DNA of 64,000 bases from an uncultured Ruminococcus sp. (GTDB lineage Bacteria; Bacillota; Clostridia; Oscillospirales; Ruminococcaceae), in NCBI GenBank assembly GCA_947627275.1, contig CANQVK010000007.1, positions 32,706 to 96,705 of the forward strand, written 5' to 3'. The stretch's first letter is position 1; each line of letters opens with the position of its first letter. Made by a program: the position numbers and the translations under genes. The notes beneath the pieces were generated by a model. The model was given only the letters and a program-made list of their open reading frames with translations, ran no database searches and was not told the origin of the DNA. Below are positions 47,690 to 56,143 of this stretch, in pieces.

Positions 47690-49903
47690 TCAGCCGAATT
47701 TTGCAAAAAGTTTTTCAAGTTCCTCCGCAGGCATAGGTTTGCCGTAGAAATATCCCTGTCCGTAATCGCAGCCTGCTTTTCGGAGAATTTCCTCCTGCTG
47801 GGGATTTTCGATACCCTCGGCTATCGTTTTTATTTTTTTTGACTTTGCAATGCTTATGACTGCCGAAACTATCTCGAAAGCGATATTGTCATGCTGAATA
47901 TCCGTGATAAACGAACGGTCAAGCTTCAGCAGGGTAATGGGAAGTATCTGAAGATAGCTAAGGGACGAATAGCCCGTACCAAAGTCGTCCATAGCGAGCT
48001 TAACGCCAAGTTCACGGAGCTTGATCATCTGTGCTACGGCGTAATCTATATCGCTGAGTGCAAGAGTTTCTGTCAGCTCGACCTCAAGCCATTTTGGATC
48101 GAGTCCTGTTCTTACAAGGGCGTCAAGCACACGTTCTTTTAAATCATTTTGATAGAAGTCGGTTGAAGTAAAGTTAATTGACATAACTATATTAGGATAA
48201 CCAAGCTTCTGCCACATAGCATTCTGTTGGCAGCCTTCGTTGAGTACAAATTCGCTTATTTTTCCGATAAGTCTTGACCTTTCGGCGATAGGCACAAATG
48301 AATCCGGCGTTATAACGGTACCGTCGGGCTTTATCCAGCGTATAAGAGCCTCCACGCCCATTATTTTTCCTGATTTAAGGTCGATCTTAGGCTGATAGAA
48401 AAGCTGAAGCTCGTTATTGTCGATAGCAAGAGCAAGGGATTTTTCAAGCTCTGTGACTCCGATTATGGAATCGTGCATACTCGGTTCATAGCCGCATATA
48501 GTGCCGGGTTGTCCGCTTCCAGATTTCAATGCAAATTCCGCATGTTCCATAACGTTAAGGAACGAATCGCCGTCGTCGGGCATTTTTGAAAATCCCGCCG
48601 AGCAGCTCAGACTGACAGCGGCAAATTCATCGACCGCAAGCTTTGCGAACTCATCCTGAATGTTTTTTGCCGTGCGTATCGGGAGGTCGTCGTCGCCGTA
48701 ATCGCGAAGTACCAACGCAAAATTATCGCCGCTGATACGGGCGGCAAGACCGCCGGGCGTAACGAATTTATAAAGTATGTGAGCAAAATTCCTGAGAATA
48801 TAGTTTCCATTTTCATAGCCGCAGGTATCGTTTATAATGTGGAATCGGTCTATATCAAGAGCGATTATCCAATAGCTGTAGCCGAGGGTACGGCTGCAAT
48901 CGTAGGTTTCCTGACCGATGCTTACAAGGCGGTTTCGGTTTGCTATCTCGGTGACTTCGTCAATATATGCAAGCCGTTCGATAAGCATATCCTTTTCGCG
49001 TTCTTCGTTTATGTCAAGAAGCGCGCCGCCGAAAAGCGGCAGGGTGTTGTCGGTCGCTTTGATAGATTTATAGCGGAAACTGTACCAGCGGTAACCGGCG
49101 CCGTCCATTGTTTTTATGCGAAGCTCGATTTTTTTGACCTCGCTGCTTTCCTCCGTATCGGAATTTACGGCGCTGTCGAATTGCATTCGGTCGTTCGGAT
49201 GTATGAGCGAGCGAAAGGTCTTGACGGAAATGCTGTTGCTTTTCAGACCGAACATACGCACTGTTTCGGAAGAAGCGGCGTATTTTTTTCTGTCGGTACT
49301 CATTATCACGCCGATCTCGGCAAGCTCCATAGAGGAATTGAAAAAATCGTTTGCACTTGCAAGATTGGTGCGCATTTGCTTAATTTCAGTAATATTGAAG
49401 CCTGTGCTGAGATAAAGACTTCTTTTTTTAAAGCCTTTGAACAGGGAGGTACTCCATGTAATGCTGACGGTCTTGTTTGACTTTGTAGTGAAGGAGGCGT
49501 TATGCCTGCCTGATGTAACAAGGTCAAGGCTGTTCACACTGAGATCGGGAAGTCCCAAGGCTTTTTTTAATGCTTCTTTACAGCCGCTTTCCTCGGCGGT
49601 AAGGTCAAGAAGCTCTCTGATACGCTTATTCATGCGGATATAGGTGAAATCATTTGACCAGACGATAAATTCCGAATCGAGATTTTCAATAACTCTGACA
49701 AAATCTTCTGAATCCACGGAAGATTTGTTTTTTGTATAAATTTTGCTTATTATAAATACGATAGCGGACATTAATATAACCGTCACAAAATAAACGCAGA
49801 GAACAAGCACTGAATATTCAGGGTGCAGAAAAGAAAACGTAACAACGAGCGCGGTGGAAAGGCATATTGCAAGAGACGCTGCAAGGATGTTTCCGTACTT
49901 CAA
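47690..49903 (-). CDS. Membrane GGDEF/EAL protein, probable c-di-GMP phosphodiesterase
   Basis: A 737-residue protein starting at TTG 49903, 10 nt after GGGGG. Two N-terminal membrane helices (about 5-57) are followed by two PAS-like segments (about 70-185 and 190-305), a GGDEF domain (about 315-475) and an EAL domain (about 490-735). The GGDEF signature has decayed to SGDNF in ARISGDNFALVL, so cyclase activity is unlikely. The EAL domain keeps GVEALIRW, NFTSTDF, ELTET, DDFGTGYSSLSYL and EGIE, so it should hydrolyse c-di-GMP, with the degenerate GGDEF perhaps binding GTP. It has its own promoter, divergent from the two-component pair. Confidence 0.92.
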   Translation of the reverse strand: MKYGNILAASLAICLSTALVVTFSFLHPEYSVLVLCVYFVTVILMSAIVFIISKIYTKNKSSVDSEDFVRVIENLDSEFIVWSNDFTYIRMNKRIRELLDLTAEESGCKEALKKALGLPDLSVNSLDLVTSGRHNASFTTKSNKTVSITWSTSLFKGFKKRSLYLSTGFNITEIKQMRTNLASANDFFNSSMELAEIGVIMSTDRKKYAASSETVRMFGLKSNSISVKTFRSLIHPNDRMQFDSAVNSDTEESSEVKKIELRIKTMDGAGYRWYSFRYKSIKATDNTLPLFGGALLDINEEREKDMLIERLAYIDEVTEIANRNRLVSIGQETYDCSRTLGYSYWIIALDIDRFHIINDTCGYENGNYILRNFAHILYKFVTPGGLAARISGDNFALVLRDYGDDDLPIRTAKNIQDEFAKLAVDEFAAVSLSCSAGFSKMPDDGDSFLNVMEHAEFALKSGSGQPGTICGYEPSMHDSIIGVTELEKSLALAIDNNELQLFYQPKIDLKSGKIMGVEALIRWIKPDGTVITPDSFVPIAERSRLIGKISEFVLNEGCQQNAMWQKLGYPNIVMSINFTSTDFYQNDLKERVLDALVRTGLDPKWLEVELTETLALSDIDYAVAQMIKLRELGVKLAMDDFGTGYSSLSYLQILPITLLKLDRSFITDIQHDNIAFEIVSAVISIAKSKKIKTIAEGIENPQQEEILRKAGCDYGQGYFYGKPMPAEELEKLFAKFG

Positions 49904-49950
49904 TGTTATAATTCCCCCTTTCTGCTCAACGATATTTCATGGATAATTTA

Positions 49951-49979
49951 ATTATAGCAAATTTTACCGAAAAAGTCAA
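49951..49979 (-). promoter_or_regulatory. Promoter of the GGDEF/EAL gene
   Basis: TTGACT (49974-49979), 17-bp spacer and TATAAT (49951-49956) on the minus strand. Confidence 0.75.
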
Positions 49980-50048
49980 TAATAAATTTACGATTCACAA
50001 CATTTTTTATAAAATTGTAGCAAACTTACAAGAAAATATCATAATATA

Positions 50049-50077
50049 TTCACATTTGTCGTTTATTATGGTATAAT
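50049..50077 (+). promoter_or_regulatory. Promoter of the two-component operon
   Basis: TTCACA (50049-50054), 17-bp spacer and TATAAT (50072-50077). Confidence 0.65.
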
Positions 50078-50126
50078 AAATAAAAAGATGCGATACATAA
50101 GCGATTCGATTCAGGAGGTTTAAGAT

Positions 50127-50804
50127 ATGGCTCATATATTAATAGTAGACGATGAAATAAATATCCGTAAGGTGGTTCGGGAGTATGCCGAGTTTGAGGG
50201 ATATGATGTAACGGAAGCCGAAAACGGAATGGACGCTGTCACTCTCTGCCATGAGAACGATTACGACCTTATTATTATGGACGTTATGATGCCGAGGCTC
50301 GATGGCTATTCGGCATGTAAAGAAATACGCAAAACAAAAAATATCCCCGTTATAATGCTTTCGGCAAGGGGAGAGGAATACGATAAACTTTTCGGCTTTG
50401 AGATAGGAATAGACGACTATGTGGTAAAGCCCTTTTCTCCTAAGGAGCTTATGGCGAGAGTGAAGGTAGTTCTTAAGAGAAATAAGTCCGCCGCAGAAGC
50501 TCCGAAGCAGGATAAGTACATTTTCGAGGGACTTGAGGTGGATATATCGGGCAGAGAGGTTTACGTCAACGGAGAAAAGGCTTCAATGACCCCCAAGGAA
50601 TACGATCTGCTTTTTTATCTTGTACGCAACAAAAACATTGCTCTTTCACGGGATCAGCTTCTCGAAGAAGTATGGGGCTATGATTTCTTCGGCGATGACA
50701 GAACGGTCGATACGCACATAAAAATGCTCAGAAACAGTCTCGGGGAATACCGTAAATTTATAGTTACGCTGAGAGGAATGGGATACAAGTTTGAAGCCAA
50801 TTAA
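50127..50804 (+). CDS. OmpR-family response regulator
   Basis: A 225-residue regulator with a receiver (about 1-120) keeping VDDE, the acceptor Asp in LIIMDVMMPRLDGY and the Lys in VVKPFSP, and a winged-helix output domain (about 128-225) with DQLLEEVWGYDFFGDDRTVD. GGAGG precedes the ATG. The next gene, a histidine kinase, overlaps it by 14 bp, so the two form a coupled two-component system. The overall layout is like PhoP/WalR-type systems, but the signal is unknown. Confidence 0.95.
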   Translation: MAHILIVDDEINIRKVVREYAEFEGYDVTEAENGMDAVTLCHENDYDLIIMDVMMPRLDGYSACKEIRKTKNIPVIMLSARGEEYDKLFGFEIGIDDYVVKPFSPKELMARVKVVLKRNKSAAEAPKQDKYIFEGLEVDISGREVYVNGEKASMTPKEYDLLFYLVRNKNIALSRDQLLEEVWGYDFFGDDRTVDTHIKMLRNSLGEYRKFIVTLRGMGYKFEAN

Positions 50805-52245
50805 ACGCATACGAGCCGCATTCGGACGAATACCGCTGAAATTCAGCATATGGATATATTTCATCGGGTTCACCATAATTGTATTTGTGCTTCTGTGGCT
50901 GTCCGAAATACTGTTTCTGGAGAAATTCTATACACAGTCAAAAATTCGGGACGTTGACTCATCGGCAGCTCAGATAATTGATTCCTACAATAATGACAAG
51001 CCTGTGGATTTTAGTCTGAAAATGGATGAAATAGCTTCAAAAAACGACCTTTGCATCGAGGTAGTGAACCGCTACGGCAGATCATTGTATACAAAGGAGC
51101 ATTCCGTGGACTGCATAATTCATGGCAGAGCTAACAGCACCTATGAATATCAGCAGGAAATAGCGGACAACAATAATCAGCCTATCTGGAGAAAAGTCAG
51201 AAATCCCCACAATAACTATTCAATGGTGCTTTTCGGCTGCGCTTTGGGAGATCTCGAAGCTCCGGACGGTTATTTGTTTATAAATACAGCTCTTGTACCC
51301 GTCGGCTCAACTGTGACTATAATCAAACGACTGCTTATGGTGATCACTTTTATACTTCTTGTTTTTGCATTTATTATCTCGCTTTTCCTTTCAAGAACTA
51401 TTGCGAAGCCTATTGATAAAATTACAATTGCGGCTGAAAGTCTTGCAAAGGGAAACTTTAATACCAAGTTTGACGGGAGAGGCTATCTTGAAGTAAAGCA
51501 GCTTGCGGACGCTCTTACATATGCGGAAAAAGAGCTTTCCCGAGTCGATACAATGCAGCGCGATCTTATTGCAAATGTCTCTCACGACCTGCGGACTCCG
51601 CTTACCATGCTCAAAGCGTATGCCGAGATGATACGCGATCTTTCGGGGGATAATCCGAAGAAGCGAAATGAGCATCTCGAGATAATCATTAATGAAACGG
51701 ACAGGCTTTCGCTTATGGTAAACGATATTCTCGATCTCTCCAAGCTTGAAAGCGGCAGACAGAAGCTTACGCCCGAGGAATTTGAGATAAGCTCCAAGCT
51801 TTCGGAGATTATCGACAGATTCAAAGGAATATCCGAAAAAATGGGTTACAGCATTCATTTTACACCTGATGAAGAACGCATCGTGTATTGTGATGTGGTT
51901 AAGATAGAGCAGGTAATTTATAATCTGATAAACAATGCCATAAATTATACCGGTGAGGATAAACAGGTATATGTAAGGCAGATAAACAGTCCCAACGGCA
52001 TAATTATCGAGGTGGAGGATACGGGAGAAGGCATTGAGCAGGATAAAATAAAGCTGATTTTCGATAAATATTATCGTTCCGAGAATCATAAGCGCGAGGT
52101 AGTCGGAACGGGACTGGGACTTTCCATAGTTAAGGCAGTCTTGAAGCTTCACAATTACGATTACGGTGTGCGGAGTACTATAGGCAAAGGATCGGTATTT
52201 TGGTTCAGAATAAGTATTCAGGATGTCAGAATGCACAAAAAATAA
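50791..52245 (+). CDS. Sensor histidine kinase with HAMP domain
   Basis: A 484-residue kinase. A TTG at 50791 is the only start that keeps the first membrane helix (about 19-42); an extracytoplasmic sensor domain of about 125 residues follows, then a second helix (about 170-195) and a HAMP linker. The dimerisation helix has the phosphorylatable His in NVSHDLRTPLTMLK. The ATPase region shows the N box (LINNAINYTGED), VEDTGEGIEQDK and GTGLGLSIVKAVLKLHNYDY. It overlaps the regulator gene by 14 bp and should phosphorylate it. No terminator directly follows; one lies about 190 bp downstream. Confidence 0.94.
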   Translation: MKPIKRIRAAFGRIPLKFSIWIYFIGFTIIVFVLLWLSEILFLEKFYTQSKIRDVDSSAAQIIDSYNNDKPVDFSLKMDEIASKNDLCIEVVNRYGRSLYTKEHSVDCIIHGRANSTYEYQQEIADNNNQPIWRKVRNPHNNYSMVLFGCALGDLEAPDGYLFINTALVPVGSTVTIIKRLLMVITFILLVFAFIISLFLSRTIAKPIDKITIAAESLAKGNFNTKFDGRGYLEVKQLADALTYAEKELSRVDTMQRDLIANVSHDLRTPLTMLKAYAEMIRDLSGDNPKKRNEHLEIIINETDRLSLMVNDILDLSKLESGRQKLTPEEFEISSKLSEIIDRFKGISEKMGYSIHFTPDEERIVYCDVVKIEQVIYNLINNAINYTGEDKQVYVRQINSPNGIIIEVEDTGEGIEQDKIKLIFDKYYRSENHKREVVGTGLGLSIVKAVLKLHNYDYGVRSTIGKGSVFWFRISIQDVRMHKK

Positions 52246-52430
52246 GGATTTATTATAAATAAATTTGGCGGTCATAAGACCCTGTTTTTCACACAATGTT
52301 CATATTTATAGTGTATAATATAGATACAGGGTAAGAAATGACCCTGCGATACTTTTTTCTTTTTCATGGTAATATAATGTTACCCCAACATTATATTATA
52401 AATCCCCAATAATCCCTATATCATGGCAGA
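52246..52430. other. Intergenic region without an identified gene
   Basis: The 320-bp gap after the kinase gene holds two terminator hairpins at its distal end (listed separately). In 52246-52430 I see only weak inverted repeats, CAGGGT/ACCCTG (about 52327-52346) followed by a T-rich run and AATATAATGT/ACATTATATT (52371-52398), and an isolated TATAAT at 52314. A small RNA is possible but not supported. Confidence 0.4.
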
Positions 52431-52463
52431 TGAGCTTCCTTAAACGGAGGCTCATTTGTTTTA
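52431..52463 (+). terminator. Terminator downstream of the two-component operon
   Basis: ATGAGCTTCC (52431-52440) pairs with GGAGGCTCAT (52447-52456), followed by TTGTTTT. Confidence 0.78.
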
Positions 52464-52492
52464 AAAAGAAAGGCGTATTGCAAGTTTAAATA

Positions 52493-52559
52493 AAAATCAA
52501 GCGGTTCTTCGCATGCCAAAGGTGAATGTGACATATGTAAGCTCCGCTTGATTTTTTTG
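52493..52559. terminator. Terminator of the dockerin protein gene
   Basis: A 13-bp arm AAAAATCAAGCGG (52493-52505) pairs with CCGCTTGATTTTT (52545-52557); the loop is long. It faces the minus-strand dockerin gene ending at 52566. Confidence 0.72.
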
Positions 52560-52565
52560 ATTCTT

Positions 52566-53480
52566 TTATCTTCCGAAATATTCTCTTAAACCTTTGATCT
52601 CTCCCGAGGTAGTGCGTGTGTAGGCATAATATATGAGTATATCCGCAGCGTCCGATGAATCGACGGCGCCGTCAAAATTTACGTCTGCCGCTTCTGCCTG
52701 AAGCGCGTCAAGTCCTGTGCCAAGATTTGTCATTATTCTTGAGTATTCGATAAGAGCTTCAGATGCGTCCAAGGAATCAATAAGTCCGTCGTTGTTGATG
52801 TCACCCAAGTTTGAGCCTTCAACACGGATTTTAAGACCCTCGGTTCGTGGAGTATAGATAGTGCTGCCATTTCTTTTCAATGCAACGGAGCTGATCTGCT
52901 GATCCTCGTAGTCCTCTGGTTTTGTCAGGAAATAAACATCATATTCGCCGTACGGCACATTTTTGTCAATGACCATATCGAACATAATAAGCGGATATTC
53001 ATCGGACGTAGCCCCGTATTTTTTGAAAGCCGTGCCGTCTGTGGTCGCATGGCGGCAAGTGAAGTTTATAACGTTGTATTTTGTGCTTATGGAAAGATCG
53101 GAGGTGTTTGCTCCTCTTACGATATTGCCTTCGGAATCGGTTTCGGCATAAGCATAAGGGAGAAGCGGCGAATTGTCTTTCGGAATCGGATCATAGGCTT
53201 TTTCAAGCGAAATTGCTTGGTTTGCGCATTTCCATTTTGGAGCGGCGTTCCATACAAGGTCGGTTTCGTCCTGAATGTAAACACCAGCTTTCAGCGTAAT
53301 TCCCTTTGCGGCGGATTCGCGGCTTATAACGATCGTCCCGTCCTCCTCAATGATAACGTCCTCATTGGCTTCGGGCTTCATGTAAAATAAAGGTATTTGA
53401 TCCTCGGCATTTGAAAACAGCGGCATAGCTGATGATGCTGTTAAAATAACAGCGGTGACTGACGACAATATTTTTTTCAT
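52566..53480 (-). CDS. Secreted dockerin protein with an uncharacterised N-terminal domain
   Basis: A 304-residue secreted protein. A signal peptide (about 1-25) precedes a beta-rich domain (about 30-225) with no catalytic motif I recognise; its strand pattern and the closing NVPYGEYDVYFLTKPEDY segment are reminiscent of cohesin-like sandwiches, but that is weak. A complete type I dockerin follows (about 228-290), with two calcium loops GDINNDGLIDSLDA and DVNFDGAVDSSDA. It should therefore be carried on a cellulosome scaffold as a non-catalytic or novel module. AGGAG lies upstream of the ATG at 53480. Confidence 0.85.
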   Translation of the reverse strand: MKKILSSVTAVILTASSAMPLFSNAEDQIPLFYMKPEANEDVIIEEDGTIVISRESAAKGITLKAGVYIQDETDLVWNAAPKWKCANQAISLEKAYDPIPKDNSPLLPYAYAETDSEGNIVRGANTSDLSISTKYNVINFTCRHATTDGTAFKKYGATSDEYPLIMFDMVIDKNVPYGEYDVYFLTKPEDYEDQQISSVALKRNGSTIYTPRTEGLKIRVEGSNLGDINNDGLIDSLDASEALIEYSRIMTNLGTGLDALQAEAADVNFDGAVDSSDAADILIYYAYTRTTSGEIKGLREYFGR

Positions 53481-53542
53481 AGAATCTTCTCCTTTGTCAT
53501 AAAAAACTTCTGACTGTTAGACGACTGAATGTGCCGATCTAC

Positions 53543-54220
53543 TCATATAAGCTCGGTCATTCTGAGAACTATATCCGCAACTCGTTTGGCGGCGATCTTC
53601 TCAAATTCATCGAATGACATTGCTCCTTCGTCATCGGCGTTATCGGATATGCAGCGCACGCTTATATAAGGCGTTTTGTTAAGATAGCATGCGTGACCTA
53701 CTGCGGCGCTTTCCATATCAACGGCGTATGGCTCAAATTTTTCTTGTATCGACATTTTGAGTTTGTTGTCGGAAACAAACGATTCTCCCGATACGATACG
53801 TCCCCGGAAGCATTTAACATCAAATTCTCCGCATACCTTTTCAGCCGTTCTGATAAGAGAATCATCAGCTTTGAAAATACCGCAGTATGGGGGATAGTCG
53901 GCAAGAAAATGCTGGTCAAGGTCGTGCGGAAGAACCTCGGTGGATATTACAATATCACAGACTTTTACAGCAGAGTTCATGCCGCCTGCAACGCCGGTAT
54001 TTATAACGCAGTCGGGTGCGAAATTGTCTATCATTACCTGAGTACAGAGAGCGGCGTTGACCTTTGCGATTCCGCAGCAGGCGTTAACTATCTTGTTTCC
54101 TTTGTAGGAATTTATGTAGAAGTCAAAACCCGATAAATGTTTCACCCCGGCTTCTCCGAGGGTCGAGCGGATGTCTGCAAGTTCGGAGGGCATTGCTCCG
54201 ATAACAGCTATAGTTTTCAT
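53543..54220 (-). CDS. mtnN: 5'-methylthioadenosine/S-adenosylhomocysteine nucleosidase
   Basis: MtnN (Pfs) cleaves adenine from MTA and SAH, clearing products of methylation and polyamine synthesis. I chose the ATG at 54220, with GGAG 9 nt upstream, giving 225 residues beginning MKTIAVIGAMPSEL. The family motifs GIAKVNAA, NTGVAGG, PHDLD and VDMESAAVGHAC are in order, and SDNADDE supplies the catalytic Asp (in RCISDNAD). The 60-bp gap to the dockerin gene suggests separate control. A consensus promoter lies 35 bp upstream. Confidence 0.95.
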   Translation of the reverse strand: MKTIAVIGAMPSELADIRSTLGEAGVKHLSGFDFYINSYKGNKIVNACCGIAKVNAALCTQVMIDNFAPDCVINTGVAGGMNSAVKVCDIVISTEVLPHDLDQHFLADYPPYCGIFKADDSLIRTAEKVCGEFDVKCFRGRIVSGESFVSDNKLKMSIQEKFEPYAVDMESAAVGHACYLNKTPYISVRCISDNADDEGAMSFDEFEKIAAKRVADIVLRMTELI

Positions 54221-54253
54221 AAATATGTTCTCCTTTTTTAACACTATAAAATT

Positions 54254-54282
54254 ATTATATCATATTAGCTTCAAAATTGCAA
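54254..54282 (-). promoter_or_regulatory. Promoter of mtnN
   Basis: TTGCAA (54277-54282), 17-bp spacer and TATAAT (54254-54259) on the minus strand. Confidence 0.74.
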
Positions 54283-54531
54283 CAGATGCGGAAATAAATT
54301 TCGATAAATATTTTTTATAACGCGACACAGGGTACAGCGACACGCCGCTGATATAATATAATGTGACAAGAACGATTAAGAAATAGAAAAATTCAAAATA
54401 GAGCAATTTCGTTAGAGAATTTAGTAGAAATTCTTGGTAGAAGTCAATTATATGACTTGATGAGAATTGCTCCAAACGCCATAAAATCCGATAAAAGCAT
54501 GAATAAAAATGAAAATGTTAATATAATGTGC

Positions 54532-54560
54532 TTGATATTTTTTCAATTTTGTGATATAAT
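54532..54560 (+). promoter_or_regulatory. Promoter of the amino-acid ABC permease-ATPase pair
   Basis: TTGATA (54532-54537), 17-bp spacer and TATAAT (54555-54560). Confidence 0.74.
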
Positions 54561-54610
54561 AATAGTGCGATATGTTGTCGGAATATGTAAAAAGAGGTGG
54601 TTTAAAAGTT

Positions 54611-55315
54611 ATGTCAGCGGAAGAAATAAGAAAGGTCTTTATGATACTTTTAAAGTATCTTGTGCCAACGCTGAAAGTATTCGGATTTACGCTGCTGTAC
54701 TCGATCCCTTTGGGAATGATCGTGGCGCTGCTTAAAATGTGCAGAGTGAAGCTTATATCGTGGCTTACAAATATCTACATACTTATAATGCGTGGAACTC
54801 CGCTTATGCTTCAGATAATCGTGGCATACTACGCAGTTCCCATGCTGAAGCAGTCGGAAAATCTTCCCGGATTTCTTAACAATATGCTCTCGGCTGTAAA
54901 TATTCAGGATGAGAGCTTCATGTTTAATGCGGTTATCGTAGCGTTTACCCTAAATTATGCGGCTTATTTTGCGGAAATTTTCAGGGGCGGCATTGAGTCT
55001 ATCCCTAAAGGACAGTATGAAGCGGCGGCGTCCCTGAGTTTGAATAAGCTCCAGACATTTTTTCATATAATCCTGCCGCAGGTAGTCAAAAGAGTAGTTC
55101 CCGCAAGCGCCAATGAAATAATTACATTGGTCAAGGATACATCGCTTGCAAATGTTGTCGCATACGCCGAAATTACGATGAAAGCAAAGCAGCAGATGCA
55201 GAATTACAGTTCGCTGATACCGCTGTTTATCGCAGGTCTTTTCTACTTTGTTCTTGCAATGATACTGACCGTTATATCAGCGGCTATCGAGAAAAAGCTG
55301 AATTATTACAAATAG
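54611..55315 (+). CDS. Polar amino acid ABC transporter permease
   Basis: A 234-residue HisM/GlnP-type permease with about five membrane helices. The start at 54611 follows GAGGTGG; an upstream ATG at 54572 overlaps the promoter region. The N-terminal FTLLYSIPLGMIVALLKMC segment and MRGTPLMLQ motif are typical. The cytoplasmic coupling loop is EAAASLSLNKLQTFFHIILP. It should form a homodimer with GlnQ-like ATPase subunits encoded 11 bp downstream. The cognate solute-binding gene is encoded on the opposite strand just beyond. Confidence 0.93.
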   Translation: MSAEEIRKVFMILLKYLVPTLKVFGFTLLYSIPLGMIVALLKMCRVKLISWLTNIYILIMRGTPLMLQIIVAYYAVPMLKQSENLPGFLNNMLSAVNIQDESFMFNAVIVAFTLNYAAYFAEIFRGGIESIPKGQYEAAASLSLNKLQTFFHIILPQVVKRVVPASANEIITLVKDTSLANVVAYAEITMKAKQQMQNYSSLIPLFIAGLFYFVLAMILTVISAAIEKKLNYYK

Positions 55316-55326
55316 GAGGGATATAT

Positions 55327-56091
55327 ATGGCAATGCTTGAAGTTAAAAATCTTTCCAAAAGCTTTGGCTCAACAGAGGTGCTTAAGGATATATCCTTTAC
55401 TGTTGAAAAAGGTGAAGTCTGGGCAATAATAGGACCTTCCGGCAGCGGAAAATCCACTTTGCTGAGGTGTATAAATCAGCTTGAAAAGGCGAGCGGCGGA
55501 GAGATAAAGGTATGCGGCAAGGACATGCTTATCAAGAACGAAAAGGGTAAAACAGTATATGCTCCGCCGTCTGTTTTACGTGATATAAGGTTGAATATAG
55601 GGCTTGTTTTTCAGAATTTCAATCTCTTTCCGCATATGAACGTACTGCGGAATATTACGGAAGCTCCCGTAAGAGTGTTGAAAAGAAACAGATCGGAGGC
55701 TGAAAAAACTGCAATGGAGCTTTTGGGAAAAATGGGACTTTCGGACAAGGCGAAAGCTTATCCCTGCGAGTTGTCGGGCGGTCAGCAGCAGCGTGTTTCA
55801 ATAGCAAGGGCTTTGGCTCTGAATCCGGAAATGCTCTTTTTTGACGAGCCTACGTCGGCGCTCGACCCTGAGCTTACAGGCGAGATATTAAAGGTTATAA
55901 AGGAACTTGCAGCCGAGGGTATGACTATGGTCATAGTCACTCATGAAATGGGTTTTGCCCGTGACGTCGCAGACCATATACTGTTCATGGAGGGCGGAGT
56001 TATAGCAGACGAGGGAACTCCCGAGAAGCTGTTTGGAGAGAACGCCTCTGAAAGAACAAAACAGTTTTTGCAGAGATTCAAGAACAATTGA
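55327..56091 (+). CDS. Polar amino acid ABC transporter ATP-binding protein
   Basis: A 254-residue GlnQ/HisP-family ATPase that powers uptake of a polar amino acid. Walker A is GPSGSGKST, the signature motif LSGGQQQR, Walker B MLFFDEPTSALDP and the switch His is in VIVTHEMGFARD. GGAGG precedes the ATG at 55327, 11 bp after the permease stop. The usual FNLFPHMNVLRNI segment is present. Substrate is not determinable, though the context suggests glutamine, histidine or cystine type. Confidence 0.95.
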   Translation: MAMLEVKNLSKSFGSTEVLKDISFTVEKGEVWAIIGPSGSGKSTLLRCINQLEKASGGEIKVCGKDMLIKNEKGKTVYAPPSVLRDIRLNIGLVFQNFNLFPHMNVLRNITEAPVRVLKRNRSEAEKTAMELLGKMGLSDKAKAYPCELSGGQQQRVSIARALALNPEMLFFDEPTSALDPELTGEILKVIKELAAEGMTMVIVTHEMGFARDVADHILFMEGGVIADEGTPEKLFGENASERTKQFLQRFKNN

Positions 56092-56100
56092 ATATGTAAA

Positions 56101-56134
56101 AAAAGCTCCGCAAATCTTATGTGGAGCTTTTTTG
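56101..56134. terminator. Bidirectional terminator in the amino-acid ABC locus
   Basis: AAAAGCTCC (56101-56109) pairs with GGAGCTTTT (56123-56131), with T-runs on both strands, between convergent genes. Confidence 0.85.
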
Positions 56135-56143
56135 TAGGAAAAT

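Noticed and set aside
52246..52430. Small RNA gene downstream of the histidine kinase
   Set aside because: A TATAAT and two weak hairpins are present, but no -35 box at the right distance and no conserved structure could be supported.
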